From Siphonodentalium dalli (taxonomy: Eukaryota > Mollusca > Scaphopoda > Gadilida > Siphonodentaliidae), in NCBI GenBank assembly GCA_032622095.1, contig CP136065.1, forward strand, positions 41,329,503 through 41,393,502: DNA of 64,000 bases, in the 5' to 3' direction. The position numbers were made by a program, and so were the translations under genes. The notes under the pieces were generated by a model. That model did not search any database, was not told the origin of the DNA, and saw only the letters and a list, made by a program, of their open reading frames with translations. This document shows, piece by piece, positions 1 to 10,656 of the stretch. Position 1 is the first letter of the stretch. Every line of letters begins with the position of its first letter.

Positions 1-21
1 CGCCCAATAAATTATCTGAAA

Positions 22-459
22 ATTTGTTGGATGTCAATCATAATTGCATTCGATGTGTCGGCGACTTGTATACTCCAGTTAATGTCCTCGTTACATTTGT
101 TGGATGTCAATCATAATGGCATTCGATGTATCGGCAACTTGTATACTACAGTTAATGTCCTCGTTACATTTGTTGGATGTCAATCATAATTGCATTCGAT
201 GTGTCGGCGACTTGTATACTCCAGTTAATGTCCTCGTTACATTTGTTGGATGTCAATCATAATTGCATTCGATGTGTCGGCGACTTGTATACTCCAGTTA
301 ATGTCCTCGTTACATTTGTTGGATGTCAATCATAATTGCCTTTGATGTGTCGGTGACTTGTATACTCCAGTTATTGTCCTCGTTCCATTTGTTGGATGTC
401 AATCATAATTGCATTTGATGTGTCAGTGACTTGTATACTCCAGTTGATGTCCTCGTTAC
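22..459. repeat. 73-bp tandem repeat, six copies
   Basis: Six head-to-tail copies of a 73-bp unit that begins atttgttggatgtcaatcat and ends cctcgttac. Copy starts fall at 22, 95, 168, 241, 314 and 387, so the period is exactly constant. The last two copies carry more substitutions (cattcgatg becomes cctttgatg or catttgatg). No coding potential is visible. This is a satellite or minisatellite array that may continue beyond the left edge of the window. Confidence 0.95.
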
Positions 460-802
460 TGAAATCACAAGGTTAATAGTATATGCATATTGACCACAAC
501 AAATTGTCTGATGGTATATATTGACCTTATTTTAATTACTTTTTTCATAGAAAAATCAGTTTACCAGACTGATGCACGTGTAATGCAGTAGTATCGTTGT
601 GCCTGAAATACAGATTGCTCAGGTTCCCGGTGCTCACATAGTAATATTCATGGTGCATTATGCCAAGCCGTCGGGGCTGTTTTGAAATCCGTAAAGCGCG
701 AATTTCTGATCCATGAACGCGAAGGTGAGAAACACAAAAGTTTGTAAATTACTTCCGGTGGGGTTGGTGGTTCATACAGCATGCACATGCAACTAGCAGG
801 GA
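460..802. other. unassigned spacer
   Basis: No reading frame, repeat or RNA gene that I can support. The end of this stretch runs into a dispersed repeat. Confidence 0.5.
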
Positions 803-1110
803 TGTGGCTAGAGGGTTTCCGTTGGGGGGTGTCCACCTTGGCGAAATTCCAACTGCACCCCCCCCCCCCCCCCCATTGAATCAGAATCAGACCAAACACA
901 AGTTTTGCATAATTCAATTTGCACCCCCTTGCACCTCAGTACTCATGCCTAATATGACATATATTCATAAACCATGGTTCTATATTCCTTGTATGAGAAC
1001 ATTCAGATATTTTAACCTGGAAAATTGCATAAATCCTAACATCTAGTCTAACTCCAGACAAATGCACACGGCTACGGGCAGGAGACACCGGGCTGACCAA
1101 TGTTATTCCA
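803..1110 (-). repeat. dispersed repeat, inverted partner of 46650-46975
   Basis: Read on the minus strand, this stretch matches 46650-46975 closely: both contain gtgtgcatttgtctggagt, a 'gatgttaggatttatgcaatt' block and gaatgttctcata in the same order, then a homopolymer (17 C at 858-874 here, a G run in the partner). The two copies are about 45 kb apart in opposite orientation. The right-hand copy is the last module of a longer degenerate array (45900-46980), so this copy is probably a transposed fragment of it. Confidence 0.8.
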
Positions 1111-1113
1111 ATG

Positions 1114-1360
1114 TGACCAATGAGGGTCCGGGTGGTAGCAGATTTACGACATGGCAACGTATTTGTTGGTATATATAATTTATTCACAAACAGAAACAGA
1201 AAGCAATGGTATGGATCGACCTTATTTATTAATTAATATATTTAGTCCTCGCTCCCTCTCGTCCACTAACAACGTATTGCTAATTTCACTTCTTCCTCTC
1301 TCCTCACTTCCCTTCACAACCTCTCCTTGTACACTCAACTCGCTTCTGCATCCCTTCTCA
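1114..1360 (-). repeat. 3' LTR of the gag-only element
   Basis: Matches 3349-3589 over its length apart from a few small indels (for example an extra ctctcgtcc near 1255). Shared landmarks are gaccaatgagggtccgggtg, atttacgacatggcaacg and ctcctcacttcccttcacaa. It is the downstream LTR because the gag frame reads on the minus strand. Confidence 0.75.
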
Positions 1361-1603
1361 CCACGCACCAGTCTTCTCTCCCGGCCAACCTCACACATGC
1401 ACACAATCTATGAAACCTGATGAGGTGTGCAGCATACAGTCTACAGGGTGATGCCATTAGAATGTGACAAGCCTGTATCGGCGAGCGTTAGTGGAATGCA
1501 CGAAAATAAATGACCGCTTTGGTTATAAGACCTAGACATATTTAACCCATGCAGTAACATGCTATATATATTGAAATGCCCACAAATACCCCCGCAATTT
1601 TTT

Positions 1604-2195
1604 TTATTGTCCCCATAAAACAATTACGGTCTGAAAGGTTGTCTTTAATAGCAATACAATTGAAATGGTAACGAAGATATAATAAAACATCAAGTTGTTT
1701 ATGAGGTCCGGATCAGCCTTTCTTATCTTGGTCAGGAATTTCATACGGGTGTATGAATATTTCCTAAGCGACTCCCTTCCCTGTCGTTGGTCATAAAAAT
1801 TCCTTAGGTGAGCAGTAATGGGGACCCTTTCCCCAAACGTCTCTCTTTGTATGTCCAGGACTCGGCCGGGATCTCGTCTTTCCCTCGGGCTCATGTGTCG
1901 TATTTCTTGCTTGGCAGCCCCACCCAAACTTCCGACAATCAGATCTAACTGTTCTTCCCGGTCCAACTGTCGGCTGTCGATTGTCCTGCGGACTTCCTCG
2001 GTCCACTCGTCTACCGACTCATCGGGAGCTTTCACCCGTAAAGGTTCGTATACGCCGGTCCGGAGCTAGGTAAACGGTTCTCGGGATGGCTGCTGGCTGT
2101 CTCCCTTCGTCCCCCTCTCCCATCATCTGAATCCGACGCTGCAGCGTCTCGATCGTCTCCTGTTGTTGTTTGATAATATCTTTCTGTCGCGGCAT
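1604..2195 (-). pseudogene. retrotransposon gag, frameshifted
   Basis: Capsid-type gag of an LTR retrotransposon, which would package element RNA in a cytoplasmic particle. The first part (2195 down to about 2036) starts at a Met and has a coiled-coil-like segment (QQQETIETLQRRIQ) and then RRIRTFTGE. The second part (2035 to 1604) is in another frame and carries VDEWTEEVRRTID, LDLIVGSLGGAAKQEI and DPGRVLDIQRETFGERVP, the helical pattern of the PNMA/Ty3-type gag capsid. Joining the two needs one frame change near 2019-2035. The last 30 residues before the stop are hydrophobic and do not look like gag. No zinc knuckle is seen. Family membership is recognised by pattern; the break is seen directly. 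Confidence 0.7.
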
Positions 2196-2714
2196 GTTGG
2201 CCGATAATAATATCAATAGTAACACGACACAAATAAATAGCAGCCAAAGGGTTAATTGCTAAAGTTAGCTGGGAACGGACCGAATAATACTGAACCAGGA
2301 CAAATTACAAGGTTGCAAAACGAGCCACTAATAGCGTTGGCCTAAACAACTACTCTGATGCAGGTAAATGCCAATTATCGATTAGTATGCATGCCGCATG
2401 CCGGGTTAGCTGTTAATTGATTTAAAGGCACCAGCTCTCAGACCATACTTAGGATATCAGTTTCACAATTTACGGGCTGACTGCTGACTCTATCTCACAC
2501 TGTCTTTCACACCACTTATAAATGACCTACATTAAAGGTAAACTATATCTCACCAATGGAAGTTCCTATACCCGTAAGCTCAATTAAGCACAATATGGTA
2601 TCAATTACTTAACACATAGTTCTACAAGAATACTTCTTCAGTCTCAACAAATGGCCAGTCATTAATCACTTCTTATCGTCCGTTTACATCAAGTCTCTCC
2701 CAGAATATCACGTG

Positions 2715-3185
2715 AGGTTCTGCAAGCACATCACATCTGTGGGAAAGTACAAACACACATTCCTACACAGACGTCCAGGCTTAAAGTTCTATTTCGAGTT
2801 CCCGTTCAAATCTTCCGATAGCTCATCTCCGGTATATTACAGAAAGTTCCAAACTGTATCACACATCTGTGGGGAAGTACACAATCCAACACAGAGTCCG
2901 GGCTTAAATCTCCACTTCGAGTTCGCGCTCACGTCTCCGAAAGCTCATCTCCGGTACATTATAGGACGTTCCAAACTGTATCGCACATATGTGTGGAAGT
3001 ACGTACAACATTGCAACACAGAAGTCCAGGTTAACTCTCCATTTCGAGTTGGCGGTAACGTCCCCGATAGTTCATCTCCGGTATATCATAGGAAGTTCCA
3101 AACGGTTTCGCACATATTTGGGGAAGTACATATAAACATTGCAACACAGATTTCCATGCTTAACGTCCCACTGAGTTCGTGTTGA
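2715..3185. repeat. 123-127-bp degenerate tandem repeat
   Basis: About four copies of a unit containing tttcgagtt, gatagctcatctccggtat, aagttccaaactgtatc and acacatctgtggggaagtac. The cgagtt landmark falls at 2795, 2918, 3045 and about 3172. The array lies in the 5' internal region of the gag-only LTR element, between its primer site and gag. A plus-strand open frame of 157 codons across it is a by-product of the repeat. Confidence 0.85.
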
Positions 3186-3328
3186 CTTCTCCCGATATCT
3201 CATCTCTGTTAGGGATCCACTGATGTCCATTTGGTTACCCCACTTGTTTCTTGGTTTTACTCGTTCCTCTGGTTATCTCCTCGACTCCATGTCCATTGCT
3301 TTCTGTGATGTTGTTGTCTCATTGCTAT

Positions 3329-3344
3329 CCTGTCGACGACGCCA
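3329..3344 (-). promoter_or_regulatory. candidate tRNA primer-binding site
   Basis: Read on the minus strand, TGGCGTCGTCGACAGG starts 4 nt after the CA end of the upstream LTR. Starting with TGG, the complement of the tRNA 3' CCA, and lying just inside the LTR is the usual form of a reverse-transcription primer site. The priming tRNA is not identified. Confidence 0.5.
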
Positions 3345-3348
3345 TTAG

Positions 3349-3589
3349 TGACCAATGAGGGTCCGGGTGGTAGCAGATTTACGACATGGCAACGTATTTG
3401 TTGGTACATGTATATATAATTTATTCACAAACAGAAACAGAACGCAATGGTATGGATCGACCTTATTTATTAATAGATTTAGTCCTCGCTCCCACTAACA
3501 ACATATAGCTAATTTCACTTCTTCCTCTCTCCTCGCTTCCCTTCACAACCTCTCCTTGTACACTCAACTCGCTTCTGCCTCCCTTCTCA
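3349..3589 (-). repeat. 5' LTR of the gag-only element
   Basis: Upstream copy (minus-strand sense) of the LTR at 1114-1360, ending CA next to the candidate primer site. The two LTRs differ at several positions and small indels, which suggests the insertion is not recent. Confidence 0.75.
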
Positions 3590-3636
3590 CCGCGAACCCC
3601 TTATAAATATCTACTGCGGTAAACCTTGCTAAAAAA

Positions 3637-4005
3637 TACCACGGTGCTGTACCGGGGTTTTTTGGTCGAGGTAAACCGCAGTACATTTGACACAATGTAC
3701 CGCGGTTCATTCACCATGGTAAACCACGGTTTACTGTGGTTAACCATGGTCTATTTACCACGGTAAACCACGGTTCATTTACTGTGGTAAACCGTGGTTT
3801 ACCACAGTAAATATACCATGGTTAACCACAGTTTACCATGGTTAACCACATTAAACCATCGTTTACCACAGTAAAAGAACCATGGTTAACCACAGTTTAC
3901 CACAGTAAATAGACCGTGATTTACCACAGTGAATGAACCATGGTACATCGTGCCACATATACCATGGTTTACCTCGACCAAAAACCTAGATGCAGCACCG
4001 CGGTA
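3637..4005. mobile_element. foldback element of ACCATGGT/AACCGTGGT words
   Basis: The ends form an inverted pair: the left end reads taccacggtgctgtaccggg...ttttttggtcgaggtaaac and the right end, reverse-complemented, reads taccgcggtgctgcatctag...ttttttggtcgaggtaaac apart from one T. Between them almost every base belongs to a variant of a short palindromic word such as taccatggttaacc, taccacggtaaacc or tttaccacagtaaa. The whole element can fold as one long imperfect hairpin. There is no coding frame. It is probably a non-autonomous foldback or MITE. Confidence 0.75.
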
Positions 4006-4020
4006 CGGGGTATGATAATA

Positions 4021-4308
4021 CTGATCTCTCCCTGAGTTAGCATGGCTGGTTACTGATCTCTCCCTGAGTTATCATGGCTGGTTACTGATCTCTCCCTGAG
4101 TTATCATGGCTGGTTACTGATCTCTCCCTGAGTTAGCATGGCTGGTTACTGATCTCTCCCTGAGTTAGCATGGCTGGTTACTGATCTCTCCCTGAGTTAG
4201 CATGGCTGGTTACTGATCTCTCCCTGAGTTAGCATGGCTGGTTACTGATCTCTCCCTGAGTTAGCATGGCTGGTTACTGATCTCTCCCTGAGTTAGCATG
4301 GCTGGTTA
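4021..4308. repeat. 32-bp tandem repeat, nine copies
   Basis: Exactly nine copies of a 32-bp unit (ctgatctctccctgagttag then catggctggtta). Only a G/T change in 'gttagcatgg' versus 'gttatcatgg' distinguishes some copies, so the array is young or homogenised. Confidence 0.97.
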
Positions 4309-4446
4309 TTTACAGGAACTGCACAGTAATTAATTATGGAGATTGGAGTATTGGAAATTTTGATGGAAATATCACATGTAGAATATAAACATGGGCTTAT
4401 AAATGAGAATTTGTAGCAATTTGTAATATAATTTTATATATGGTAA

Positions 4447-4568
4447 TTAATTAGTAGTGTTCTTAGAAACTTCTCTCTGTTCTGTCTTGTACGCATTTCT
4501 CATCTTCTGACACATATAAAACCTTATGTCCGCTGGCTTCTTATGCGGGAAGTAGTATCTCACAACAT
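4447..4568 (-). CDS. BEN-domain protein, terminal exon
   Basis: Last coding exon of a minus-strand gene. The acceptor is cttttt-cag at 4569-4571 and the frame ends at a TAA at 4447-4449. It encodes the second half of a BEN domain (VVRYYFPHKKPADIR...CQKMRNAYK), the helical pattern that ends this DNA-binding and chromatin-repressor fold. The donor of the preceding exon (5569) leaves one base, G, that combines with the first two bases here to make an Asp codon, so the phase agrees. BEN proteins act in the nucleus by binding DNA or corepressors. The target of this one is unknown. The domain call rests on pattern recognition; the splice phase is seen directly. Confidence 0.75.
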
Positions 4569-4822
4569 CTGAAAAAGATAACATAAACATACATGTTTGT
4601 AGCTTGAAGCTATCGACTACCTTAAGTTTGTTCTTATACCCCAATATCTGAACTAAGGAAAAATGATCATAGATAATTTGTCTACCCGCTCAGAGTTTGC
4701 ATGTTCACAAATAAGTTTGTTCTCATACCAAACATAAATATTGCATAAATAGCATGTTATCGTCGAGATCTACACTACATTACGTAACAAAAGCCAGTAA
4801 GTAATAGCACAGTGGAAATTAA

Positions 4823-5268
4823 AGGTACTCAATCCGAATAGATGGTCCCCATATCATCAGATTCCAGCAAAAACAATTTATTTTGAAATGCTGCTTCAGT
4901 TATCAGAATCGATTAATTGCCCAAAAATAATGCTAACCACATTCAACTATAGTATCAAATTGTCCAAATCCTGTTACTTATCAACAATTTGGTCAACAAA
5001 ATTTTCTGGTTTGTCAAATATCTGACACAAAAAAGCCACTTTATTTTAGAGTTATCCATCTTCATGAGCAATTTGGTCCAAGACACTCTTCGCGTCGATT
5101 TTTACTGCACCGTTAAATATTCCAGGTGGTGGAAATTATACATTTAAAAAAACCTATATCTGATCACTCTGAGCATTAATGGGTGGGTTCCTCGACTCAA
5201 ACCAAATATTTTTCACCCCCGATGCCAATAAATAGTAATTGAGGGCAGCTTAATCGGATTGAGTACCT
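4823..5268. mobile_element. TTAA-flanked MITE, copy A (piggyBac-like)
   Basis: 446 bp flanked by TTAA on both sides (4819-4822 and 5269-5272). Terminal inverted repeats are AGGTACTCAATCCGA at the left and the same sequence reverse-complemented at the right. A TTAA duplication is the hallmark of piggyBac-superfamily insertion. The core matches 49181-49623 in inverse orientation, including the block gataactctaaaataaagtg and tttgtgtcagatatttgaca. It lies in the intron between the last two BEN-gene exons. Confidence 0.85.
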
Positions 5269-5568
5269 TTAATACTGCAGTTTGGTGTGTGATATGAATT
5301 CTCTCAATAAGAAGATACAATCATATGGTACACAAATATGTATCTGATACCTGTGAATAAAAGGCTGTGATGAAGTACATTTAATTTATGTTACAGCTTA
5401 TAGAATCTGCATATAAGTGAGATTTCCTTTTTTTCTTCTTCAAATTAGTCATCAAGGCATAAATATATTCAATCATTACAGGATTTAATCCACAGACAAA
5501 ATATTATATTGAAGTTGTGATGTAAAGTAGCGTTAATTAGTATCTTTGAGACAATTGATTTAACTTAC

Positions 5569-5752
5569 CTTCGATCTCCTTTACTTCACCTGGCTCCAAA
5601 CCGGGTTTAGCACCATCGCTCACTCCCTTGTTGCTAGTTCCTGTCACGCTGTGGCACGCCATGTGACCGGTCGTATATGCAGAAATCATTAGCTCATTTG
5701 TCAATTTTTGGGCATTCGTTTTTCTAGCTTTGTCGACTGCATCATGCTTAAG
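5569..5752 (-). CDS. BEN-domain protein, penultimate exon
   Basis: 184-bp exon bounded by an acceptor tttttccacag and a donor gtaagt on the minus strand. It is open throughout in the frame beginning LKHDAVDKARKTNAQK and ending EPGEVKEIE. It holds the first half of the BEN domain: a helix (KLTNELMISAYTTGHMACHS), VTGTSNKG, then GLEPGEVKEIE leading into the terminal exon. Both junctions are in phase (0 upstream, 1 downstream). The combination of LxxELMxxxYT, VTGT and the following FPxxK is the usual order of BEN motifs. No open frame long enough to be flagged by length alone covers this exon. Confidence 0.8.
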
Positions 5753-6256
5753 CTGTGGAAAAAGTAGTCAATATTTAGGGTTTTTATTTTTTTTAGTGTT
5801 GCAAGATCACCAAAGTGCAATCACTACATAATGATTCACATCTATTAGAGCATGGATAATCATGAATTATCTGTGGTTTAGAAAAACAAATAACAAGCGA
5901 ATGCACTGCCAAGAGTATCCCATGCAAAGGTGGTTTTCCGTGAAGATTTATTAATTTTCTGAGGTGCCTTAATTTGAAAGATGTTTTAATCTGGCCAGGG
6001 TATATATTTAATCTGATTTTGCGAGAATCCATACATTCTTTTTCACGAGAATCCAGGGTAATTTGCAAGAATATTTACGAGAATCTAGATTTGGATTCTC
6101 GCCGAAATATAAGCCCTGCTGGCCTGTTATGACTGAATAAAAACATGCATGAATATCAAATTATTGAAATTGGTTCATATCTGATTGAGTTAATATCTAG
6201 CCAGCATTTAACATGAAATAATTCATAATGTAGCAGCATATAGTCTAGACACTTAC
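5753..6256 (-). other. intron of the BEN-domain gene
   Basis: Lies between the donor at 6252-6256 (gtaag on minus) and the acceptor at 5753. It contains no supported feature. A 91-codon minus-strand open frame at 5793-6068 has no recognisable content. Confidence 0.6.
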
Positions 6257-6420
6257 AAAGGATATTTTTGGGAATGGTTGACTGCTACTGGAAAGGCTTG
6301 TCATATTGCATGACTCCTGTGCTGGTGCAAGTGTGCTGTTGGGTGGAGGTGTGCTGTTGGCCACAGATAAGCAGAACTTCTGTTGAATTGAAGTCAACTG
6401 TTTGACAATATCTGGCAATG
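6257..6420 (-). CDS. BEN-domain protein, upstream exon
   Basis: 164-bp exon with an acceptor ttttattatag and a donor gtaagt on the minus strand. The frame LPDIVKQLTSIQQKF...SSSQPFPKISF is open and joins in phase 0 to the next exon. The content is a short amphipathic helix followed by a Ser/Pro/Asn/Thr-rich linker, as often found before a BEN domain. It begins with two bases of a split codon, so at least one more coding exon lies upstream. Confidence 0.7.
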
Positions 6421-6714
6421 CTATAATAAAACGTAAATAATTAAATTTTCACACCCTTTGATAATCTGAATACAATCTAACAATATTTAGTTTTCCCCGA
6501 GGCTCCTATTTGTTCAAATTCAATATTGTAGAGAAATTGCACATTACCCATTAGATGCATTACATACTAATTACATACTAGTTATGTAAATAATTATTCC
6601 ATTAAATATCCTTTATTGTCCTTCTCAAACCTACTCATATCCAGCTGGTCAAAAGAACAATTTAGAGCACCGGTACTCCCCTTATCCCAGATTCACTTTA
6701 TAGTAGCTAATTAC

Positions 6715-7945
6715 ACTTAAGCGTAAATTATTTACGCTTAAGCATAATTAACTTACGATTTTAAAGTGTAATACATTTGAATTACGCTTAAGTGTAATTG
6801 GGTTCATCAGCTATCTTACCTCTATGGGAGGAAGCCAAATTAACATTTAATAAATAATTGAGCTAAAGCCCCACCCCCCCCCCCTCCCATCAAGGAATCT
6901 CTAATTACACTTAAGTGCAATAAGAATATTCCTTATTGCACTTAGAGATTCCTTATTGCGCTTAAGTGCAATACGATATTCCTTTTTGTGCTTAAGTGCA
7001 ATAAGATATTCCTTATTGTGCTAAGCGCAATTAGATATTTCCTTATTGAACTTAATCGCAATTATATCTTCCCTTATTATATCGCTTAAGCTCAATTATA
7101 TCGCTTAAGCTCTATTATTTATTAAATGTTAATTTGGCTCCCCATATACCTCATGTATATTGGTATAACCGGATGTAAGTTACTGACATTAGTAATGCAG
7201 TTGCATCCATTTAAGTGTACTTCATTTATGCTTAAGCGCAGAACTCATTTACACTTAAGCATAATTAAAATGAATAATGCTTAAGCAAATACCTAACTCC
7301 AACTGATTTCCTCTGTCTGAATAATTGAGTCCATCTCATAGTATATGGGGGAGTCTAAACCGATGTTTGATTGATGTCTTATGGCCTGAGTAAATTTGAG
7401 TTTAGAGGGAATCGCATGGGAGACGCCCTTTTCAAATCTATTATTTATTAGTGTAAATCAATTGCGCTGAAGCGAAAATAAATATGTGTCAAATAATATA
7501 TTTGCGCTTTAGCATAAATGTGATCTATTTCCGCTAAAGCACATATGATTTGTTTTTAAGTATCAATGATTTGCTCTTAAATGAAAATGATTTACACTTA
7601 ATCATAAATGATTTGTGATTAAGCAGAATCAGAATAAATGTGACAACGGCTTCTCGTATAATCGCTTAAGCATAATTCATTTACGATTAAGAGTAATTAA
7701 TTTATCAATCAAAATGAATGGCCATTGCGCTTAAGCGTAAATCAATTACGCTTAAGCACACTTAAATCAATTACCCTTAAGCACACTTGTCATAATTCTA
7801 TTACTCATAGGAGTAATGCTTTATCTACATAATACAGTAAAGCGTAAGTGAATTACGCTTTATATGTTTCCATTACGCCTGAGTATAATGCATTTATACG
7901 CTTAAGTGTAATTCACTTATGCTAAAGTGCAATTAGCTAATACAT
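6715..7945. repeat. CTTAAG palindromic-word array
   Basis: About 1.2 kb made largely of variants of TTACGCTTAAGCGTAA (for example ttacgcttaagcataatt, attgcacttaagtgcaata, cattacgcttaagcac). Dozens of copies occur in both half-orientations, with no fixed period and many substitutions around a CTTAAG core. There is no open frame. It lies just upstream of the BEN exon at 6257-6420, probably within an intron. It has the same design as the arrays at 3637, 22828, 30979 and 52022 but an unrelated word. Confidence 0.85.
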
Positions 7946-8222
7946 GTGAAAAAGGCCTTCCATTGTAGTTATAATCTATCAGAATGAATAGTGCTGACTA
8001 AAGCTTGACAACATAATTTGCCCTTAAAAATATTTCATGGCCAATGAGCTAACAAATTGTCTGTACTGGCATATTGAATACCAATTATTGTACTATTGTA
8101 CAGGTATAATGTAATTAAACAGTTTTGAGTTACAGAAGTGAGACAATTCTTTCTGCGCAGCACGGTACTGTGCTTGCGGCCAGGTTGATGTAAAAATTTG
8201 GTCAATGGCTCAATGCACTTAC

Positions 8223-8244
8223 AATTTTCTATAAATAGTAACAT
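8223..8244 (-). CDS. candidate first coding exon of the BEN gene
   Basis: An ATG at 8242-8244 (minus) opens seven codons, MLLFIEN, and one extra base before a consensus donor gtaagt. That single base completes a Ser codon with the two leading bases of the exon at 6257-6420, so start and phase are both compatible. With so few codons this could be chance, and a different 5' exon is possible. Confidence 0.3.
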
Positions 8245-8760
8245 TTTGGAATTATTACCTTTCGATCCCTATTCGATTATAATTTTTGCCACTAACTCGG
8301 TCAATGTTCTTCCGTTTGTGATTTCACGCAATAATTCCCTTTCTATTCCTCCCCTGTCGAATTGACTACCGATTGCGATGTCAATTTTTTTTTCGCTTTT
8401 AATATTCTGATGTGACGCTATTCCAGCGAACGGTCATCCTCCATAGAAGCCATCTCTGAGAACGAAACCCGATTCAATTCCGATCGAGTTGGAAGTGCTC
8501 GGGCATTTCCGTGACTGCACAAGACAACGCATCGGTTTAATTATAATCGTGTTAAGGCGAAATTATTCGTCCCGATTGACGACATATAAACAGTTAGCTG
8601 AATGGCCGTATAATGTGTACAAACTGACTTCTGGATGGGGGATTTCGTGTATCTGAGTTATTTTATTCACTCTTCCCACAGAATAACGCAGGGAACTCAA
8701 TTGTGAGGTGCAATTTACGTTTCACATCACTTCAACCTTATCTGGGTGTTCAGGCTGGGA
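8245..8760. other. unassigned stretch upstream of the BEN gene
   Basis: No convincing coding frame. If the start at 8244 is right, the promoter and 5' UTR of the BEN gene would lie here, but I see no clear TATA box at a suitable distance. Confidence 0.4.
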
Positions 8761-10054
8761 TTAATGGAGCTGAAGTATTAACAATGTCTGAGAATACCAC
8801 TTTGCTTTCTTGCATGTGTTTGTCCATAATTGTTCGAAAAGTGTTTCCAACGAAGCCTGGCGATTCGCAACAGACAATTTCTCACTTACGTTGAACGCAT
8901 CGAAAGAATAAAGTACTTTGTTCTTTACATCAAGTGCCTTATCCAACTCACTCAGAACAAACGGTTCCTGGACCTTGGTATTGAATTCTCTGATGGTGGC
9001 TTCAACATCATCGTCAATGGACAGCAGAGTGCAGGTCCTGAGTCTTCGACTCATTGTTGTTCTCTCCTGAGATAACTTGAGAAAAGTAGCAGCGTTCTGT
9101 TGAAATAAAGGACCTGCCTCTTTCTCCATTGATGAGATTGCTTCTATCAGTTGGTCTAACTTTGCTGGAATCGAACTGTACGATAAACTGCTCTTCTGTA
9201 GAAACTTTGAGAATTTGTTAAATGGTGTCAGGATGTCACCCAGCATCAACATGAACAAAATTATGTCCGGCTTTAGAAGTTGGTATCGAATCCCTATGAT
9301 CTCTGGATCAGAAGTTTCTTTAATTTCTGTGTCTAGGGTATTGATTAGCGAAAAATATCTGCTGATAAGTCTCTTAGTAGCTTCCCCGTGATATAGCTAG
9401 CGCGTTGTTGCAACTTTTAGAAGTTTGAGTGGTTTTCTAATTCCTGAGAATTTTCAAACATAATTTTCCTGATGTTTGAATTCTTCATATGGTTATGAAC
9501 AGAGTTGAGAAGAGAATCAATTGATTTCAGCACCTCATATTGTTTAATTAGGTGAACAAATATCAATGCCAGCCGATGGTTATGGCAATTGACATAAATT
9601 GCGTGAGGCGAGAGATGGCGAAGCCTTGTTTGTAATCCGCTGATCTCTCCACTCATGGTATTAGTTCCGTCTAGCCCGCTAAACACTAGTAATATGTCCA
9701 AGTGCTTTGATTTAAAAAAAGATGCAATAGTATCGCACAAAGACTCGGCACCTTTACTCTGCACTTCGGTCAGATGAACTCCTCACGTATTGAATGCCGA
9801 TCGGAGTCCACAAACCGGATAAACATGGACAGTTCTGATCGACTTGCAACGTCGGTAGTTTCATCGGCGAGCAAAGAGAACTCACCCGAGGAAATGATTT
9901 CGTCCAGGAGTTTGTCTTCAATGAAGTCGCTAATAACCGTCGGGTAATCATCAACCAAGGTTTTGGATAAATATGTTGCCCGGTGTAACAGGATATCTTC
10001 TCCCCCACCCTGGATATCCCCCCCCCCCCATGTACGACTAAAAAATAATTTCAC
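8761..10054 (-). pseudogene. hAT-superfamily transposase, decayed
   Basis: Three minus-strand frames together match a cut-and-paste hAT transposase of the DUF4371/ZMYM-like type. The amino-terminal part (10054-9770) has SGEFSLLADETTDVASRSEL, with the first catalytic Asp in LADETTD. The middle (9764-9417) has VFSGLDGTNTMSG, with the second Asp, and the conserved CHNHRLAL histidine block. The carboxyl part (about 9390-8761) carries the long helical region. The frame breaks near 9765 and 9405, and no recognisable dimerisation domain follows. The terminal inverted repeats were not located. This is a dead copy. Confidence 0.75.
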
Positions 10055-10650
10055 TCATTTGATATCGTTTGGTCCTGCCTGATATGGCCAGAAAAATGTT
10101 TTTTGAGATTGAATTTTTTTCACGCATTTGATTGTTTGTTCCTGAATGGGTTGAATTTTTTTATTTTTTTTAAATAATTGTTTTTTGTTTTTTTTAAATG
10201 TCCAGGCTTGGATATTCCCCACCCCCACCCAGCACCTACATGACAAAAAAATCATCTTATGGTTAAGTTTTAAATTACTTTAAATGAGAAATTTATGCTT
10301 TAAGAATTTTCCATCACACCGCACAAATACTAGCTTTAACTATAAATAATAAGAAAGCAGAGGGGAGAAAAATTACAAAGATTGATAAATAAATCAAATT
10401 GAACTAAATAGAATCAGTAGACAGATTACTAAATCACAGCAAAGTCTGAGTTACAAACTACACAAAACCATTTAAGTACTACTTGGGCCTACAATGAAAC
10501 TAAAGATGAAAATAAAAAGAACTTAAAATACTAAATAAGGCTATCCCATCCCAGCGTATAGAATACACAAGTAAAGAATTTCCAAATTTTGAATTAAACA
10601 TTATGGCGCTCTATTTGATGATGAAGTGATTTGGGGGGGCTAACCGCGGG
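10055..10650. other. A/T-rich stretch, no gene seen
   Basis: Contains a repeated 'cccccacc' plus 'tttttt' motif pair (10010-10030 and 10210-10225) and long A/T runs. No coding or RNA feature is supported. Confidence 0.4.
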
Positions 10651-10656
10651 ATGGTC

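Larger units (their letters stand above)
1114..3589 (-). mobile_element. gag-only LTR retrotransposon
   Basis: Two direct repeats of about 245 bp (1114-1360 and 3349-3589) bound a 2.0-kb internal region that encodes a disrupted gag on the minus strand. Read on the minus strand the repeats begin TGAGAAGG and end GGTCA, the usual TG...CA form. A TGG-starting primer-site candidate lies 4 nt inside the upstream LTR. No protease, reverse transcriptase or integrase is visible inside, so the copy is non-autonomous or internally deleted. I find no matching target-site duplication (caatg against ccgcg), so it may be old or recombined. Confidence 0.75.

Noticed and set aside
1-460. Possible CRISPR-like array (73-bp repeats)
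   Set aside because: The repeats are contiguous with no spacers and the sequence is eukaryotic; it is a minisatellite.
2712-3185. Plus-strand 157-codon frame
   Set aside because: Lies wholly on a non-coding 123-127-bp tandem repeat inside the LTR element.
4021-4308. Possible CRISPR-like array (32-bp repeats)
   Set aside because: No spacers between units; simple tandem repeat.
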